DNA of 32,319 bases from Alphaproteobacteria bacterium (lineage in GTDB: Bacteria; Pseudomonadota; Alphaproteobacteria; Geminicoccales; Geminicoccaceae). The number at the start of each line of letters is the position of its first letter. Position 1 is the stretch's first letter. Below, piece by piece: positions 20,154 through 28,347 of this stretch. A program made the position numbers and the translations under genes. A model generated the notes under the pieces. The model had not been told where the DNA came from, made no database searches, and saw only the letters and a program-made list of their open reading frames with translations. The stretch covers positions 1 to 32,319 of the forward strand of contig JAUIID010000033.1 in NCBI GenBank assembly GCA_030431615.1, written 5' to 3'.

Positions 20154-21521
20154 ATGCAACGCCGGATGTTCGGAACGGACGGGATACGCGGCACCAGCAA
20201 CACCTACCCGATGACCGCGGAGGTGGCCCTGGCGCTCGGCCGCGCCGCCGGCGGGCTCTTCCGGCGCGCGGCGCAGCACGGCCGGCGCCACGAGAACCGG
20301 GTGGTCATCGGCAAGGATACGCGGCTCTCCGGCTACATGATCGAGAACGCGCTCGCCGCCGGCTTCCTCTCGGCCGGCATGCGGGTGATGCTGACGGGTC
20401 CCGTGCCGACGCCGGCCGTGGCCTTCCTGACCCGCTCGCTCCGCGCCGATCTCGGCGTCATGGTCTCGGCCTCGCACAACCCCTTCGAGGACAATGGCAT
20501 CAAGCTCTTCGGCCCGGACGGCTTCAAGCTCTCCGACGCGCTCGAGGCCGAGATCGAGGCGCGGATGGACGCCATGGCGGCCGACGGCGAGGCGGAGCCG
20601 GACGAGATCGGCCGGGCGATGCGCTACGAGGATGCGCGCGGGCGCTATGTCGAGAACCTCAAGAGCAGCTTCCCGCGCGGTGCCGAGCTCGGCGGGCGCA
20701 AGATCGTCGTCGATTGCGCCAACGGCTCGGCCTACCACATCGCCCCCGAGCTCTTCTTCGAGCTGGGTGCCGAGGTCGTGGGCATCGGCGTCCGGCCGAA
20801 CGGCCGCAACATCAATGCCGACTGCGGCTCCACCTATCCCGAGACGATCAAGGCGGCGGTGCTCGAGCACGGGGCCGATCTCGGGATCGCCCTCGACGGC
20901 GATGCCGACCGGCTGATCCTCGTCGACGAACGGGGCCAGCTCGTCGACGGCGACCAGCTCCTCGCCCTGATCGCCCAGAGCTGGATGGCGGACGGCCGGC
21001 TGCGCGGCGACGGCGTGGTGGCGACGCTGATGTCCAATTTCGGCCTCGAGGGCTTCCTCAAGGGCCTGGGGCTCGACCTTCACCGCACCAGGGTCGGCGA
21101 CCGCTATGTCGTCGAGCGGATGCGCGAGGGCGGCTTCAATGTCGGCGGCGAGCAGTCCGGCCACATCGTGCTCAGCGACTTCGCCACCACCGGCGACGGG
21201 TTGCTGGCTGCCCTGCAGGTGCTGGCGGTGCTCTGCCGCAGCCAGCGCCCGATGAGCGAGATCGGCCGCTCCTTCGCGCCCTTGCCGCAGCAGTTGCGCA
21301 ATGTCCGGGTCGCCAGCGCCATCGACCTGCACGGTCCCGTCCTGGCCCCGGTGCTGGCGGCGAACGAGGCGCGGCTCGCCGGGCGCGGCCGTCTCGTGGT
21401 CCGCCCGTCCGGCACCGAGCCCCTGATCCGCGTGATGGTCGAGGCCGACGACGAGGCGTTGCTCGAGGACGTGATCGCGAACGTCGCCGACGCGATCGAG
21501 CGGGTGACGGCTGCCGTCTGA
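20154..21521 (+). CDS. glmM: Phosphoglucosamine mutase
   Basis: This 455-aa enzyme interconverts glucosamine-6-phosphate and glucosamine-1-phosphate for UDP-GlcNAc, peptidoglycan and lipopolysaccharide synthesis. It begins [16 protein letters not shown]. The phosphorylated serine is S107 in [14 protein letters not shown], the Mg2+ loop is DGDADR (248-253), the sugar-binding GGEQSGHI follows, and the phosphate-binding [14 protein letters not shown] lies at the C-terminus. The full length matches the family. The ATG at 20154 is preceded by GAGGA. In many Alphaproteobacteria glmM follows ftsH and folP; here it stands alone. Confidence 0.97.
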   Translation: MQRRMFGTDGIRGTSNTYPMTAEVALALGRAAGGLFRRAAQHGRRHENRVVIGKDTRLSGYMIENALAAGFLSAGMRVMLTGPVPTPAVAFLTRSLRADLGVMVSASHNPFEDNGIKLFGPDGFKLSDALEAEIEARMDAMAADGEAEPDEIGRAMRYEDARGRYVENLKSSFPRGAELGGRKIVVDCANGSAYHIAPELFFELGAEVVGIGVRPNGRNINADCGSTYPETIKAAVLEHGADLGIALDGDADRLILVDERGQLVDGDQLLALIAQSWMADGRLRGDGVVATLMSNFGLEGFLKGLGLDLHRTRVGDRYVVERMREGGFNVGGEQSGHIVLSDFATTGDGLLAALQVLAVLCRSQRPMSEIGRSFAPLPQQLRNVRVASAIDLHGPVLAPVLAANEARLAGRGRLVVRPSGTEPLIRVMVEADDEALLEDVIANVADAIERVTAAV

Positions 21522-21536
21522 GCGCCCTGGGGTTGT

Positions 21537-21555
21537 AATTCAACCATAGGTTAAT
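21537..21555. promoter_or_regulatory. 19-bp motif shared with the mutS upstream region (CtrA-like)
   Basis: AATTCAACCATAGGTTAAT is 17/19 identical to 24987-25005, just upstream of mutS. Read on the - strand it contains TTAA-CCTATGG-TTGA, close to the CtrA box. It also overlaps a possible + strand promoter for the lipoprotein gene: TTGTAA (21533-21538), 18 nt, TATGCT (21557-21562). The 10-bp core TAACCTATRG occurs again at 19016-19025. Confidence 0.45.
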
Positions 21556-21592
21556 TTATGCTTTCGGGCATTCTCGCATGCGAGGTTGCCCG

Positions 21593-23080
21593 ATGCTGCG
21601 TTTCCGCGATCTCCTCGGCCTCCTGCCGTTGCCGCTCCTGGTCGCCTGCGCCGGCTCCGGGTCGGTCGCGACGGACGTGGCCGCCCTGCCGGCAGCGGTC
21701 GAGCCGGCCGCCGGCCCGGCTGCGGCCGAGGCCGCTACGGGCTGGCCCAAGGCTGCGTCCTGCAGCGCCCTGGTGCAGCAGCTCGCGACCCTCGGCCCGG
21801 CGGCGCGGCGCGACCTCGACCCGCTGACCGCGCCGATCGCCCTGGTCGGCGTCGGAGAGCAGGCACCCCGGCTCGAGCGCGACCTGCCGATTCCCGTGGC
21901 AGCCACCGCCACGGCGGCACCCGCCCCCTGCCTCCTCCTCGTCGGCGCGCCCATGGCCCTGCCGGCCGCCGCCGATCGCGTGCTCGACCAGCGCATCGTC
22001 CGCTCGACCTACCAGGACGGCAGCAAGCGCCGGCGCAACCCGGAGCATCAGGCGCTGGAGCGCGATCTCGCCGCGGCCAAGCGGGCCCCGGGCGATGATA
22101 TCGACGTCTTCCGGACGGGCGACCCGATGCTCGACCTGATCGGCACGCTGGCCGGCGGCGTGCTCGGCGGCATCGGGCAGTTCGGCGCCGAGCGCGAGAT
22201 CGGTGACCTCGAGACGGCTCTCGCGGCGACCCCGGCCTATCTCGAGCAGCCGACCGAATCCGCCTATCGCTACGACCTCGTCGAGCTCGAGGCGGAGCGG
22301 CGTGCCAGCCTGCCGGTCGCCCTCTTCGACCGGGCGGGCGGGACCACCACCGCGATCGACCTGACCCGAGCCGAGCGCCGGCTCTTCGCGCTCGCCAACG
22401 ACCGGCGTCCCCAGGACCTGCAGCCATCGCCGGTGCCCGGCGCCGCACTGGTGACGACCGCGACGCTGGCCGCCTGGCGGGCCGGCAGCCCCACCCTGGC
22501 CACGAGTGCTCTCGTCGAGCACATCGCCGAAGCCCTGGTCGACGGCGCGCCGGCCCGTGCCGCCACGCTCGGCGAGACCCTGGCCGGGCTGCGCCGGACA
22601 CCACTCCGACCCGCCGCCGTCGCGGCAGCCGACCTGCCATCCGGGCACGCGCCAGCGCCGGCCGGGATCGCCCGCCCGCTGGCCGATGGCCTGGTCCAGG
22701 TCGGCGGGGAGGGCGGGGCCAGCGGCTTCTACGTCACGGCCGAGCACATCGCGGCCCCATTGAGCGCCCTCGCCCAGTCGAGCCTGGTCCCGGTCCGCTA
22801 CCCGGACGGCATGGCCGCCTATGGCATGGTCGAGCTGGTCGACGACGAGCTGGGCCTCGCGCTCATCTACCTGCCCCGCCACGGCGAGGCGCCCGCGCGG
22901 GCCGTCGCCGCCTCGACGCCGCCGCCACCGGCCGCCCGCATCAACACGTCGCCCGGCGTGCCGCTGGTGGACGGCGACCGGATCGTCGGGCTCTTCGTCG
23001 TCGACAGCCTGACCGCCGAGCCGCGCTGGGTCAGCGCCGCGGAGCTCGACCGCTTCGTCGGCCGGCTGCAGTCGCTCTGA
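21593..23080 (+). CDS. Lipoprotein with degenerate trypsin-like C-terminal domain
   Basis: This 495-aa protein begins MLRFRDLLGLLPLPLLVACA, a lipoprotein signal with lipobox LVAC and lipidated Cys near residue 19. The start at 21593 is preceded by GAGG at 8 nt; ATG 21578 adds five residues and weakens the signal. The middle is Ala-rich with a glycine-rich segment (TLAGGVLGGIGQFG). The last ~120 residues (378-495) resemble a trypsin/DegP barrel: SGFYVTAEHIAAP, LVPVRYPDG, DDELGLALIYLP, NTSPGVPLVDGDRIVGLFVVD. The expected His and Ser are not in place (SPGVPL instead of GNSGGPL), so it is probably not a protease. The function is unknown. Confidence 0.7.
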   Translation: MLRFRDLLGLLPLPLLVACAGSGSVATDVAALPAAVEPAAGPAAAEAATGWPKAASCSALVQQLATLGPAARRDLDPLTAPIALVGVGEQAPRLERDLPIPVAATATAAPAPCLLLVGAPMALPAAADRVLDQRIVRSTYQDGSKRRRNPEHQALERDLAAAKRAPGDDIDVFRTGDPMLDLIGTLAGGVLGGIGQFGAEREIGDLETALAATPAYLEQPTESAYRYDLVELEAERRASLPVALFDRAGGTTTAIDLTRAERRLFALANDRRPQDLQPSPVPGAALVTTATLAAWRAGSPTLATSALVEHIAEALVDGAPARAATLGETLAGLRRTPLRPAAVAAADLPSGHAPAPAGIARPLADGLVQVGGEGGASGFYVTAEHIAAPLSALAQSSLVPVRYPDGMAAYGMVELVDDELGLALIYLPRHGEAPARAVAASTPPPPAARINTSPGVPLVDGDRIVGLFVVDSLTAEPRWVSAAELDRFVGRLQSL

Positions 23081-23101
23081 CCGCCTGCCGCCTTGGGGTC
23101 G

Positions 23102-23464
23102 TCAACCGGCCGCGCGGCGCTGGCGCCAGAAGGCGAGGGCGAGCAGCGCCCAGCCGGCCATGAAGGCGAGGCCGCCGAGCGGTGCGAGCATCGCCACCGG
23201 CCCGGGTGCACCCAGCGCCAGCGCATAGAGGCTGCCGGAGAAGGCAAGGATGCCGCCCGTGAAGCACCAGCTCGGCAAACGGGCCGCCGGCAGGGCGATG
23301 GCCGCGAGGATGATCGCCAGCGCATGCCACATCTGGTAGCGCGCCGCGGTCTCGATCAGCGCGGCCGCCCGCTCGTCGCCGGCACCATGCGCGCCGAAGG
23401 CCCCGGCCCCGACCGCGAGCAGCGCCAGGACCGCGCCGAGCCAGGCATCCCTGCCGAGTTGCAT
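23102..23464 (-). CDS. DUF423 family small inner-membrane protein
   Basis: This 120-aa protein has four hydrophobic helices. It begins MQLGRDAWLGAVLALLAVGA and contains GAFGAHG, ETAARYQMWHALAIIL, FTGGILAFSGSLYALAL and LAPLGGLAFMAGWALLALAF, the conserved pattern of DUF423 (YgdD-like) membrane proteins, whose function is not established. The ATG at 23464 fits the family N-terminus; the longer frame to 23557 would translate a tandem DNA repeat as NTRQLTTRQPTTRE and is unlikely. It converges with the lipoprotein gene. Confidence 0.88.
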   Translation of the reverse strand: MQLGRDAWLGAVLALLAVGAGAFGAHGAGDERAAALIETAARYQMWHALAIILAAIALPAARLPSWCFTGGILAFSGSLYALALGAPGPVAMLAPLGGLAFMAGWALLALAFWRQRRAAG

Positions 23465-23480
23465 CTGCCGCTCTCGAGTA

Positions 23481-23525
23481 GTGGGTTGGCGAGTGGTGAG
23501 TTGGCGAGTGTTGGGTTGGCCGTGG
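23481..23525. repeat. Three 15-bp tandem repeats upstream of the DUF423 gene
   Basis: The units are GTGGGTTGGCGAGTG (23481-23495), GTGAGTTGGCGAGTG (23496-23510) and TTGGGTTGGCCGTGG (23511-23525). The first two are 14/15 identical and the third is degenerate. They lie in the 104-bp divergent gap between DUF423 and rnhB. Slippage repeat or regulatory sequence cannot be told apart. Confidence 0.6.
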
Positions 23526-23568
23526 CTTCGAGATATGCGATTCCCGGAGCCGCGCAACAGGCGCAGGG

Positions 23569-24177
23569 ATGTCGCGGCAGGGCGGAACGGCGATGATCAT
23601 CAGGGTCGGCATCGACGAAGTGGGTCGCGGGCCGCTCGCCGGCCCGGTGCTGGCGGCCGCCGTCCATCTGCCGCGGGCGATCCCCGGCATGGCGGATTCG
23701 AAGGCCCTGAAGCCGGCCCGGCGGGAGGAGCTGGCGCTCCTGATCCGCGAGCAGGCGAGCTGGGCGCTCGGTGCCGCCTCGGTCGCCGAGATCGACCGGC
23801 TCAACATCCTCGCCGCCAGCCATCTCGCCATGCGCCGGGCGATGCGGCGCCTCCTGGCGCTCCTGCCCGCCGCACCGGACGAGGTGCTGGTCGACGGCCA
23901 TCTCGACCCGGGGCTCGGCTGCCGCACGCGCTGCATCGTCGGCGGCGACGCCACGGTGGCCGAGATCGGCGCCGCTTCGATCATCGCCAAGGTGGCCCGC
24001 GACCGGCTGCTGGCGCGCCTCGGCCGGCGCCACCCGGCCTACGGCTTCGAGCGCCATGCCGGCTACCCGACGCTGGCGCACCGGACGGCCCTGGCCCTGG
24101 TCGGGGCCTCGCCGCACCATCGCCGAAGCTTTGCCCCGGTGCGCCAGGTGCTGGAAGCGGCTCTCGCCGCTCAGTAG
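23569..24177 (+). CDS. rnhB: Ribonuclease HII
   Basis: This 202-aa endonuclease cleaves the RNA strand at ribonucleotides embedded in DNA. The motif GIDEVGRGPLAGPVLAAAVH carries the first catalytic Asp and Glu; LVDGH the next Asp, and AEIGAASIIAKVARDRL and FERHAGYPTLAH complete the RnhB set. The start is uncertain: ATG 23569 (AGG 7 nt upstream) is annotated, but ATG 23593 (MIIRVGIDEVG, preceded by GGGCGGA) is about equally good. The stop overlaps the end of the convergent gene by 7 bp. Confidence 0.95.
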   Translation: MSRQGGTAMIIRVGIDEVGRGPLAGPVLAAAVHLPRAIPGMADSKALKPARREELALLIREQASWALGAASVAEIDRLNILAASHLAMRRAMRRLLALLPAAPDEVLVDGHLDPGLGCRTRCIVGGDATVAEIGAASIIAKVARDRLLARLGRRHPAYGFERHAGYPTLAHRTALALVGASPHHRRSFAPVRQVLEAALAAQ

Positions 24178-24701
24178 CCGAGCATCGCCGTCCAGAAGGC
24201 GTCGCGCGCCATGAAGCTCTCGGCCGAATCGTTGGGATAGACGGCGAGATAGAGGAAGGCGAAGCCGGGCAGCCGGGCCATCACGGCCTGCAGCCGCTCG
24301 AACCCGCCCTCCTGAATCCAGTCGAGCGCCGCCGCCTGGTGCTCGGCACTGCGCGAGAGCAGCAGTGCGAGCGCCTGCTCCGGCTGCGCCGCCGCACCGC
24401 CCTCCTCGAGCAGCATGAGGATGCTGGTGATCACCGCACTGCACATCGTCGCGTATTCGAGGATCGCGTGGCTGGTGGCGAGCGTGTAGGGCTGCCGGTT
24501 GATGACCGCCGTGATCTCCTCGTTGGAGAGCAGCCGGCGGGCCTCGCCCCAGACGAAATCGTCGAGCAGGGTCATCCGGTCGGCCCAGGGCAGATACTGC
24601 AGCCGGGTCGCGAGGCGCCGGGCGTGCGCGGCGGCGTCCTGCCAGCCATTCGGCACCTGGTCCTGCAGGAAGGCGTCACAGCCGGGCGAGAGATGGATCA
24701 T
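24171..24701 (-). CDS. Hypothetical protein, 176 aa, helical
   Basis: The protein starts MIHLSPGCDAFLQDQVPNGW and ends ARDAFWTAMLGY. It is predicted mostly alpha-helical, without a signal peptide or clear membrane helix (SHAILEYATMCSAVITSILM is moderately hydrophobic). I do not recognise the family. The ATG at 24701 overlaps the TGA of an upstream 38-aa ORF by 4 nt (ATGA) and is also preceded by GGGAGGG. Its 3' end overlaps rnhB on the opposite strand by 7 bp. High GC at third positions supports coding. Confidence 0.7.
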   Translation of the reverse strand: MIHLSPGCDAFLQDQVPNGWQDAAAHARRLATRLQYLPWADRMTLLDDFVWGEARRLLSNEEITAVINRQPYTLATSHAILEYATMCSAVITSILMLLEEGGAAAQPEQALALLLSRSAEHQAAALDWIQEGGFERLQAVMARLPGFAFLYLAVYPNDSAESFMARDAFWTAMLGY

Positions 24702-24814
24702 GCGACCCTCCCGCGGCAGCGACGGCCCAGCCCGCCACCATGTCCGGCCCGGCGCCGGACCAGAGCTTCCTCGTGCCGGGCAGCCGCAAGGCTGCCCGCT
24801 CGTTCCTTCGACAT
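24698..24814 (-). CDS. Candidate 38-aa upstream ORF coupled to the hypothetical gene
   Basis: ATG at 24814 to TGA at 24698-24700 encodes MSKERAGSLAAARHEE and then an Arg/Gly-rich tail ending GRRCRGRVA. A purine-rich ribosome-binding stretch (GGAGAGGGCGAGC) sits directly before the ATG, and the stop overlaps the next start as ATGA. Two strong hairpins lie inside it (24777-24798 and 24742-24760). It could be a leader peptide controlling the downstream gene, or chance within a repeated or structured element. The rest of the gap to mutS (24815-25007) shows only the motif at 24987. Confidence 0.4.
   Translation of the reverse strand: MSKERAGSLAAARHEEALVRRRAGHGGGLGRRCRGRVA
24742..24798. other. Two adjacent strong hairpins, one with a GNRA loop
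   Basis: GTCCGGC (24742-24748) pairs with GCCGGAC (24754-24760). CGGGCAGCC (24777-24785) pairs perfectly with GGCTGCCCG (24790-24798) around a GCAA tetraloop on the + strand. They fall inside the 38-aa ORF region upstream of the 176-aa gene. There is no U-tract. A structured leader, or a dispersed palindromic repeat with copies elsewhere in the genome, is possible. Confidence 0.5.
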
Positions 24815-24986
24815 GCTCGCCCTCTCCTCGCTCGGCGCGCTCGGCACTGCCCATGCGTTGCTCGCTCGACCGACGACGCTTCCTCGGCGATAGTGGCCTG
24901 ACTTTCTTGGCCCCCGGCCGGGCGTCGTTCACAACCGGTCGTCCCGGGAGCGCATGATAGGAACTGGCGCGAGCGTGGCAACCCAA

Positions 24987-25005
24987 AATTCAACTATAGG
25001 TTATT
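24987..25005. promoter_or_regulatory. 19-bp motif directly upstream of mutS (copy of 21537-21555)
   Basis: AATTCAACTATAGGTTATT differs from the 21.5-kb copy at two positions and ends 2 nt before the mutS ATG; the AGG inside it sits 7 nt from the ATG and may serve as a weak ribosome-binding site. Read on the - strand it gives ATAA-CCTATAG-TTGA, a weaker CtrA-like box. Confidence 0.45.
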
Positions 25006-25007
25006 AG

Positions 25008-27683
25008 ATGGCGGCACGGCGTCCCCGTCCGGTAGAAACCGACGCACGGGCCGGCGAGCGGGCGAGCCCCATGATCGAGCAGTACCAGGGGCTCAAGGCC
25101 GAGCACCCGGGATCGCTGCTGTTCTTCCGCATGGGCGACTTCTACGAGCTCTTCTTCGCCGACGCCGAGGCGGCCGCCCCGGCGCTCGACATCGCCCTGA
25201 CGAAACGCGGCCAGCACGCCGGCCAGGACATCCCGATGTGCGGCGTGCCGGTGCACAGTGCCGAGAGCTATCTCGAGCGGCTGATCCGCGCCGGCTTCAA
25301 GGTGGCGATCTGCGAGCAGGTCGAGGATCCCGCCCTCGCCCGCCAGCGCGGCGCCAAGAGCGTCGTTCGCCGCGAGGTCGTGCGCATCGTCACGCCGGGC
25401 ACGCTCACTGAGGAAAGCCTCCTCGATGCACGGCGCCACAACTTCCTCGGCGCGCTCGCCCGGGTGGGCGGGGCGCTGGGCTTCGCCTGGGTTGACATCT
25501 CGACCGGCGCCTTCCGGACCGAGGCCACCACCCCGGACGATCTCGGGCCCCTCCTGGCGCGCCTCGCCCCGGGCGAGATCCTGGCGCCGCGACCGCTCGC
25601 CGACGACGCAGCGCTCCAGCCGGCCCTGCAGCCCTGGCAGGCGCGCCTGACCCTGCTGGAGCCGCCCGCCTTTGACAGCCAGGCGGCCGCCCATCGGCTC
25701 CAGCAGCAGTTCGAGGTCGCCACGCTCGATGCCTTCGGGCGCTTCGAGCGGGCCGAGATCGCCGCCGCCGGGGCCATCCTCGACTATCTGGCAACCACCC
25801 AGAAGGGTCTCCTGCCCCGTCTCGACCGGCCGGAACGGCAGGAATCCGCCGCCTCCCTGCGCATCGATCCGGCGACCCGGCGCAATCTCGAGCTCCTCGA
25901 GACCCAGGACGGCCGCCGCCAGGGTGCCCTGCTCGCCACCATCGACCGCACCCGGACCGGCGCCGGCGCCCGCCTCCTCGCCGAGCGCCTCGCCGCACCC
26001 CTGGCCACGCTCGCGCCGATCCAGGCGCGGTTGGCCGAGGTCGCGGGCTTCGTCGCCGACGAGGACGCCCGCGAGCATTGCCGGACCGTCCTGAAGGGCG
26101 TGCCGGACATCGCCCGGGCCCTCTCCCGCCTCGTGGTCGGCCGTGGCGGCCCGCGCGATCTCGTGGCCCTCGCCACGGGCCTTGCAGCCGCGCACGGCCT
26201 CAGGGACCGGCTCGGGCCGGCGGAGCCGGCGCTTGCCGCCCTGGCCGATGGGATCGCCGACACAGAGCGCCTCGTCACGCGGCTGGAGCAGCTGCTCGAG
26301 CCGGCGCCGCCGCTGCAGGCCCGGGACGGCGGCTTCATCCGTGCCGACGCCGTGGCCGAGCTCGACGAGCTCAGGACGCTCAGGGACCAGGGCCGCCGCC
26401 ACATCGCCGCCCTCGAGGCGCGCTATCGCGAGATGACCGGCATCGCCTCGCTGAAGATCCGCCACAACAACATGCTGGGCTACTTCATCGAGGTCACGGC
26501 GACCCATGCCGGGAAGGTGCCGGACGATTTCCGCCGGCGGCAGGGCATGGTCAACGCCCAGCGCTTCGGCACGGACGAGCTGGCCGACCTCGAGCGGCGC
26601 ATCGCCAGCGCCGCCGACCGGGCGCTGGCGCTCGAGCTCGAGCTCTTCGAGGAGCTGCGCGGCCTGGTGCTCGACGCCGCCGAGCCCATTGCCCGGACGG
26701 CCGCGGCGCTGGCGGCGATCGACGTCGCGGCGGCGCTTGCCGCCCTCGCCACCGAGGCCGACTGGACGGCACCCGTCCTCACCGACGGCCTCGACTTCAG
26801 CATCGAGGGCGGCCGCCACCCGGTGGTCGAGGCGGCGCTCGAGGCCGGCCGCGGGCGGTTCGTCGCCAATGACTGCCGGCTGGAGGACGAGGAGCGCCTG
26901 TGGCTGCTCACCGGCCCCAACATGGCCGGCAAGAGCACCTTCCTGCGCCAGAACGCGCTCATCGTCGTGCTCGCCCAGATCGGCAGCTTCGTGCCGGCCC
27001 GGAGCGCGCGGCTCGGTGTGGTCGACAAGCTGTTCAGCCGGGTCGGCGCCGCCGACGACCTGGCGCGCGGCCAGTCGACCTTCATGGTCGAGATGGTCGA
27101 GACGGCGACCATCCTGAACCAGGCCGGCGAGCGCAGCTTCGTCATCCTCGACGAGATCGGCCGGGGTACGGCGACCTATGACGGCCTGTCGCTCGCCTGG
27201 GCCGTGGTCGAGCACCTGCACGAGGCCAATCGCTGCCGCGGCCTTTTCGCAACCCACTACCACGAGCTCACCGCCCTCGCCGCACGGCTCGAGGCGCTCG
27301 GCGCCTACACCGTCCGGGTGAAGGAATGGCAGGGCGACGTCGTCTTCCTGCACGAGGTGATGGCCGGCACCGCCGACCGCTCCTACGGCCTGCACGTCGC
27401 CCGCCTCGCCGGCCTGCCGCATGCCGTCCTGGCCCGCGCCCAGGAGGTGCTGGAGAAGCTCGAGGCCGGTGAGGCCCGGGCAGCACCGGCCGAGATCGCC
27501 GAGGACCTGCCGCTCTTCCGCGCGAGCCTCAAGAATCGGCCGCCTGTCGCTGCGCCGGCCGCCATTCCGCCCCATCTTTTCGTCCTTGGCGACCGGCTCG
27601 CCGCCGTGCGGCCGGACGACCTCTCACCCCGTGCCGCCCTGGAGTTGCTCTATGAGCTCAAAGCCATCGCCCGGGAGACCTGA
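25008..27683 (+). CDS. mutS: DNA mismatch repair protein MutS
   Basis: This 891-aa ATPase recognises mismatches and small loops. The mismatch-binding motif F45-Y-E47 lies in FRMGDFYELFFADAE. The connector, lever and clamp domains follow (KIRHNNMLGYFIEVTATHAG). The ATPase domain has Walker A GPNMAGKST (636-644), Walker B FVILDEIGRGTATYDG, and ATHYHELTALA. The length is that of full MutS1. Its upstream region carries the 19-bp motif seen also at 21.5 kb. The stop lies inside the next gene, which overlaps by 32 nt in another frame. Confidence 0.97.
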   Translation: MAARRPRPVETDARAGERASPMIEQYQGLKAEHPGSLLFFRMGDFYELFFADAEAAAPALDIALTKRGQHAGQDIPMCGVPVHSAESYLERLIRAGFKVAICEQVEDPALARQRGAKSVVRREVVRIVTPGTLTEESLLDARRHNFLGALARVGGALGFAWVDISTGAFRTEATTPDDLGPLLARLAPGEILAPRPLADDAALQPALQPWQARLTLLEPPAFDSQAAAHRLQQQFEVATLDAFGRFERAEIAAAGAILDYLATTQKGLLPRLDRPERQESAASLRIDPATRRNLELLETQDGRRQGALLATIDRTRTGAGARLLAERLAAPLATLAPIQARLAEVAGFVADEDAREHCRTVLKGVPDIARALSRLVVGRGGPRDLVALATGLAAAHGLRDRLGPAEPALAALADGIADTERLVTRLEQLLEPAPPLQARDGGFIRADAVAELDELRTLRDQGRRHIAALEARYREMTGIASLKIRHNNMLGYFIEVTATHAGKVPDDFRRRQGMVNAQRFGTDELADLERRIASAADRALALELELFEELRGLVLDAAEPIARTAAALAAIDVAAALAALATEADWTAPVLTDGLDFSIEGGRHPVVEAALEAGRGRFVANDCRLEDEERLWLLTGPNMAGKSTFLRQNALIVVLAQIGSFVPARSARLGVVDKLFSRVGAADDLARGQSTFMVEMVETATILNQAGERSFVILDEIGRGTATYDGLSLAWAVVEHLHEANRCRGLFATHYHELTALAARLEALGAYTVRVKEWQGDVVFLHEVMAGTADRSYGLHVARLAGLPHAVLARAQEVLEKLEAGEARAAPAEIAEDLPLFRASLKNRPPVAAPAAIPPHLFVLGDRLAAVRPDDLSPRAALELLYELKAIARET

Positions 27684-28188
27684 CCGCGCCGCCCTCGGGG
27701 CGATCGCCGGCCTCGCCCTGCTCGCTGCCGGCGGTGCCGCGCTCGCCGCCGGCGAGGGCTTCGATCGGGCGGTGCGCGGTCTCGGCCGGGAATGCGTGAA
27801 CGCCGCCTCGACGGCCTGTGCCCGAAGCGCCTTCCAGCTCGCCGACACCAACAGCGACGGCCGGGCCGATCTCGCCGAGCTCTCGACCCTGAACGATCGC
27901 CTCAGGGTGTGGACCAGGGCCAATGGCAAAAGCGTGCCGCCCGCCGACCTGAAGGCGCTCAACCTGGGCTTCGTGCTCGTCGACAGTATCGGCCTGCAGA
28001 ACTGGATCGCCCTCTACGACACCGACGGCGACAGTGCCCTGACCTTCACCGAGGCGACCGCCGACCTGCAGCTCGACGAGCGGCCGGTGCCGGAGCTCGT
28101 GCGCACCCGCGAGCTGGTCGACTGGCAAAGCCTGCGCCAGCGCTTCGGGGCGATGTCCTACATCTTCGACTATCTGGGGATCAGGTAG
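27652..28188 (+). CDS. Exported EF-hand calcium-binding protein
   Basis: This 178-aa protein begins MSSKPSPGRPDRAALGAIAG and has a signal peptide ending near GAALAAGEG. Two EF-hand loops are visible: DTNSDGRADLAE and DTDGDSALTFTE, each with Asp at 1, 3 and 5 (or Asn/Asp) and Glu at 12. Two Cys (ECVNAASTACA) may form a disulfide. The ATG at 27652 lies within the last codons of mutS (32-nt overlap), with GGAG 7 nt upstream, suggesting translational coupling. A periplasmic or surface Ca2+-binding role is inferred. It is followed by a long stem-loop. Confidence 0.78.
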   Translation: MSSKPSPGRPDRAALGAIAGLALLAAGGAALAAGEGFDRAVRGLGRECVNAASTACARSAFQLADTNSDGRADLAELSTLNDRLRVWTRANGKSVPPADLKALNLGFVLVDSIGLQNWIALYDTDGDSALTFTEATADLQLDERPVPELVRTRELVDWQSLRQRFGAMSYIFDYLGIR

Positions 28189-28196
28189 ACGGCAGT

Positions 28197-28238
28197 TGTG
28201 CACGAGGAGCGCGAGCACGCGGCTCTCCTCCGTGCACA
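28197..28238. terminator. Long stem-loop after the EF-hand gene
   Basis: TGTGCACGAGGAG (28197-28209) pairs with CTCCTCCGTGCACA (28225-28238) with one bulged base. It begins 9 nt after the stop codon at 28188. There is no U-tract, so it is a terminator-like or 3'-stabilising hairpin rather than a textbook terminator. Confidence 0.5.
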
Positions 28239-28347
28239 GGCCGATCAGAAAATCGCCGGGCGATCCAACGCGTGCGGCCGCCATCGCCGACGACCCATAA
28301 CGATCCGTGATGGCTATTCCCTAGCCGCGGGCATCCGAGCCGAACCC

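Noticed and set aside
20148-21332. 394-aa - strand ORF opposite glmM
   Set aside because: glmM is unambiguous on the + strand; the antisense frame has biased composition only.
24990-27575. 861-aa - strand ORF opposite mutS
   Set aside because: It is an antisense shadow of mutS, with His/Asp/Gly/Leu-rich composition and no recognisable domain.
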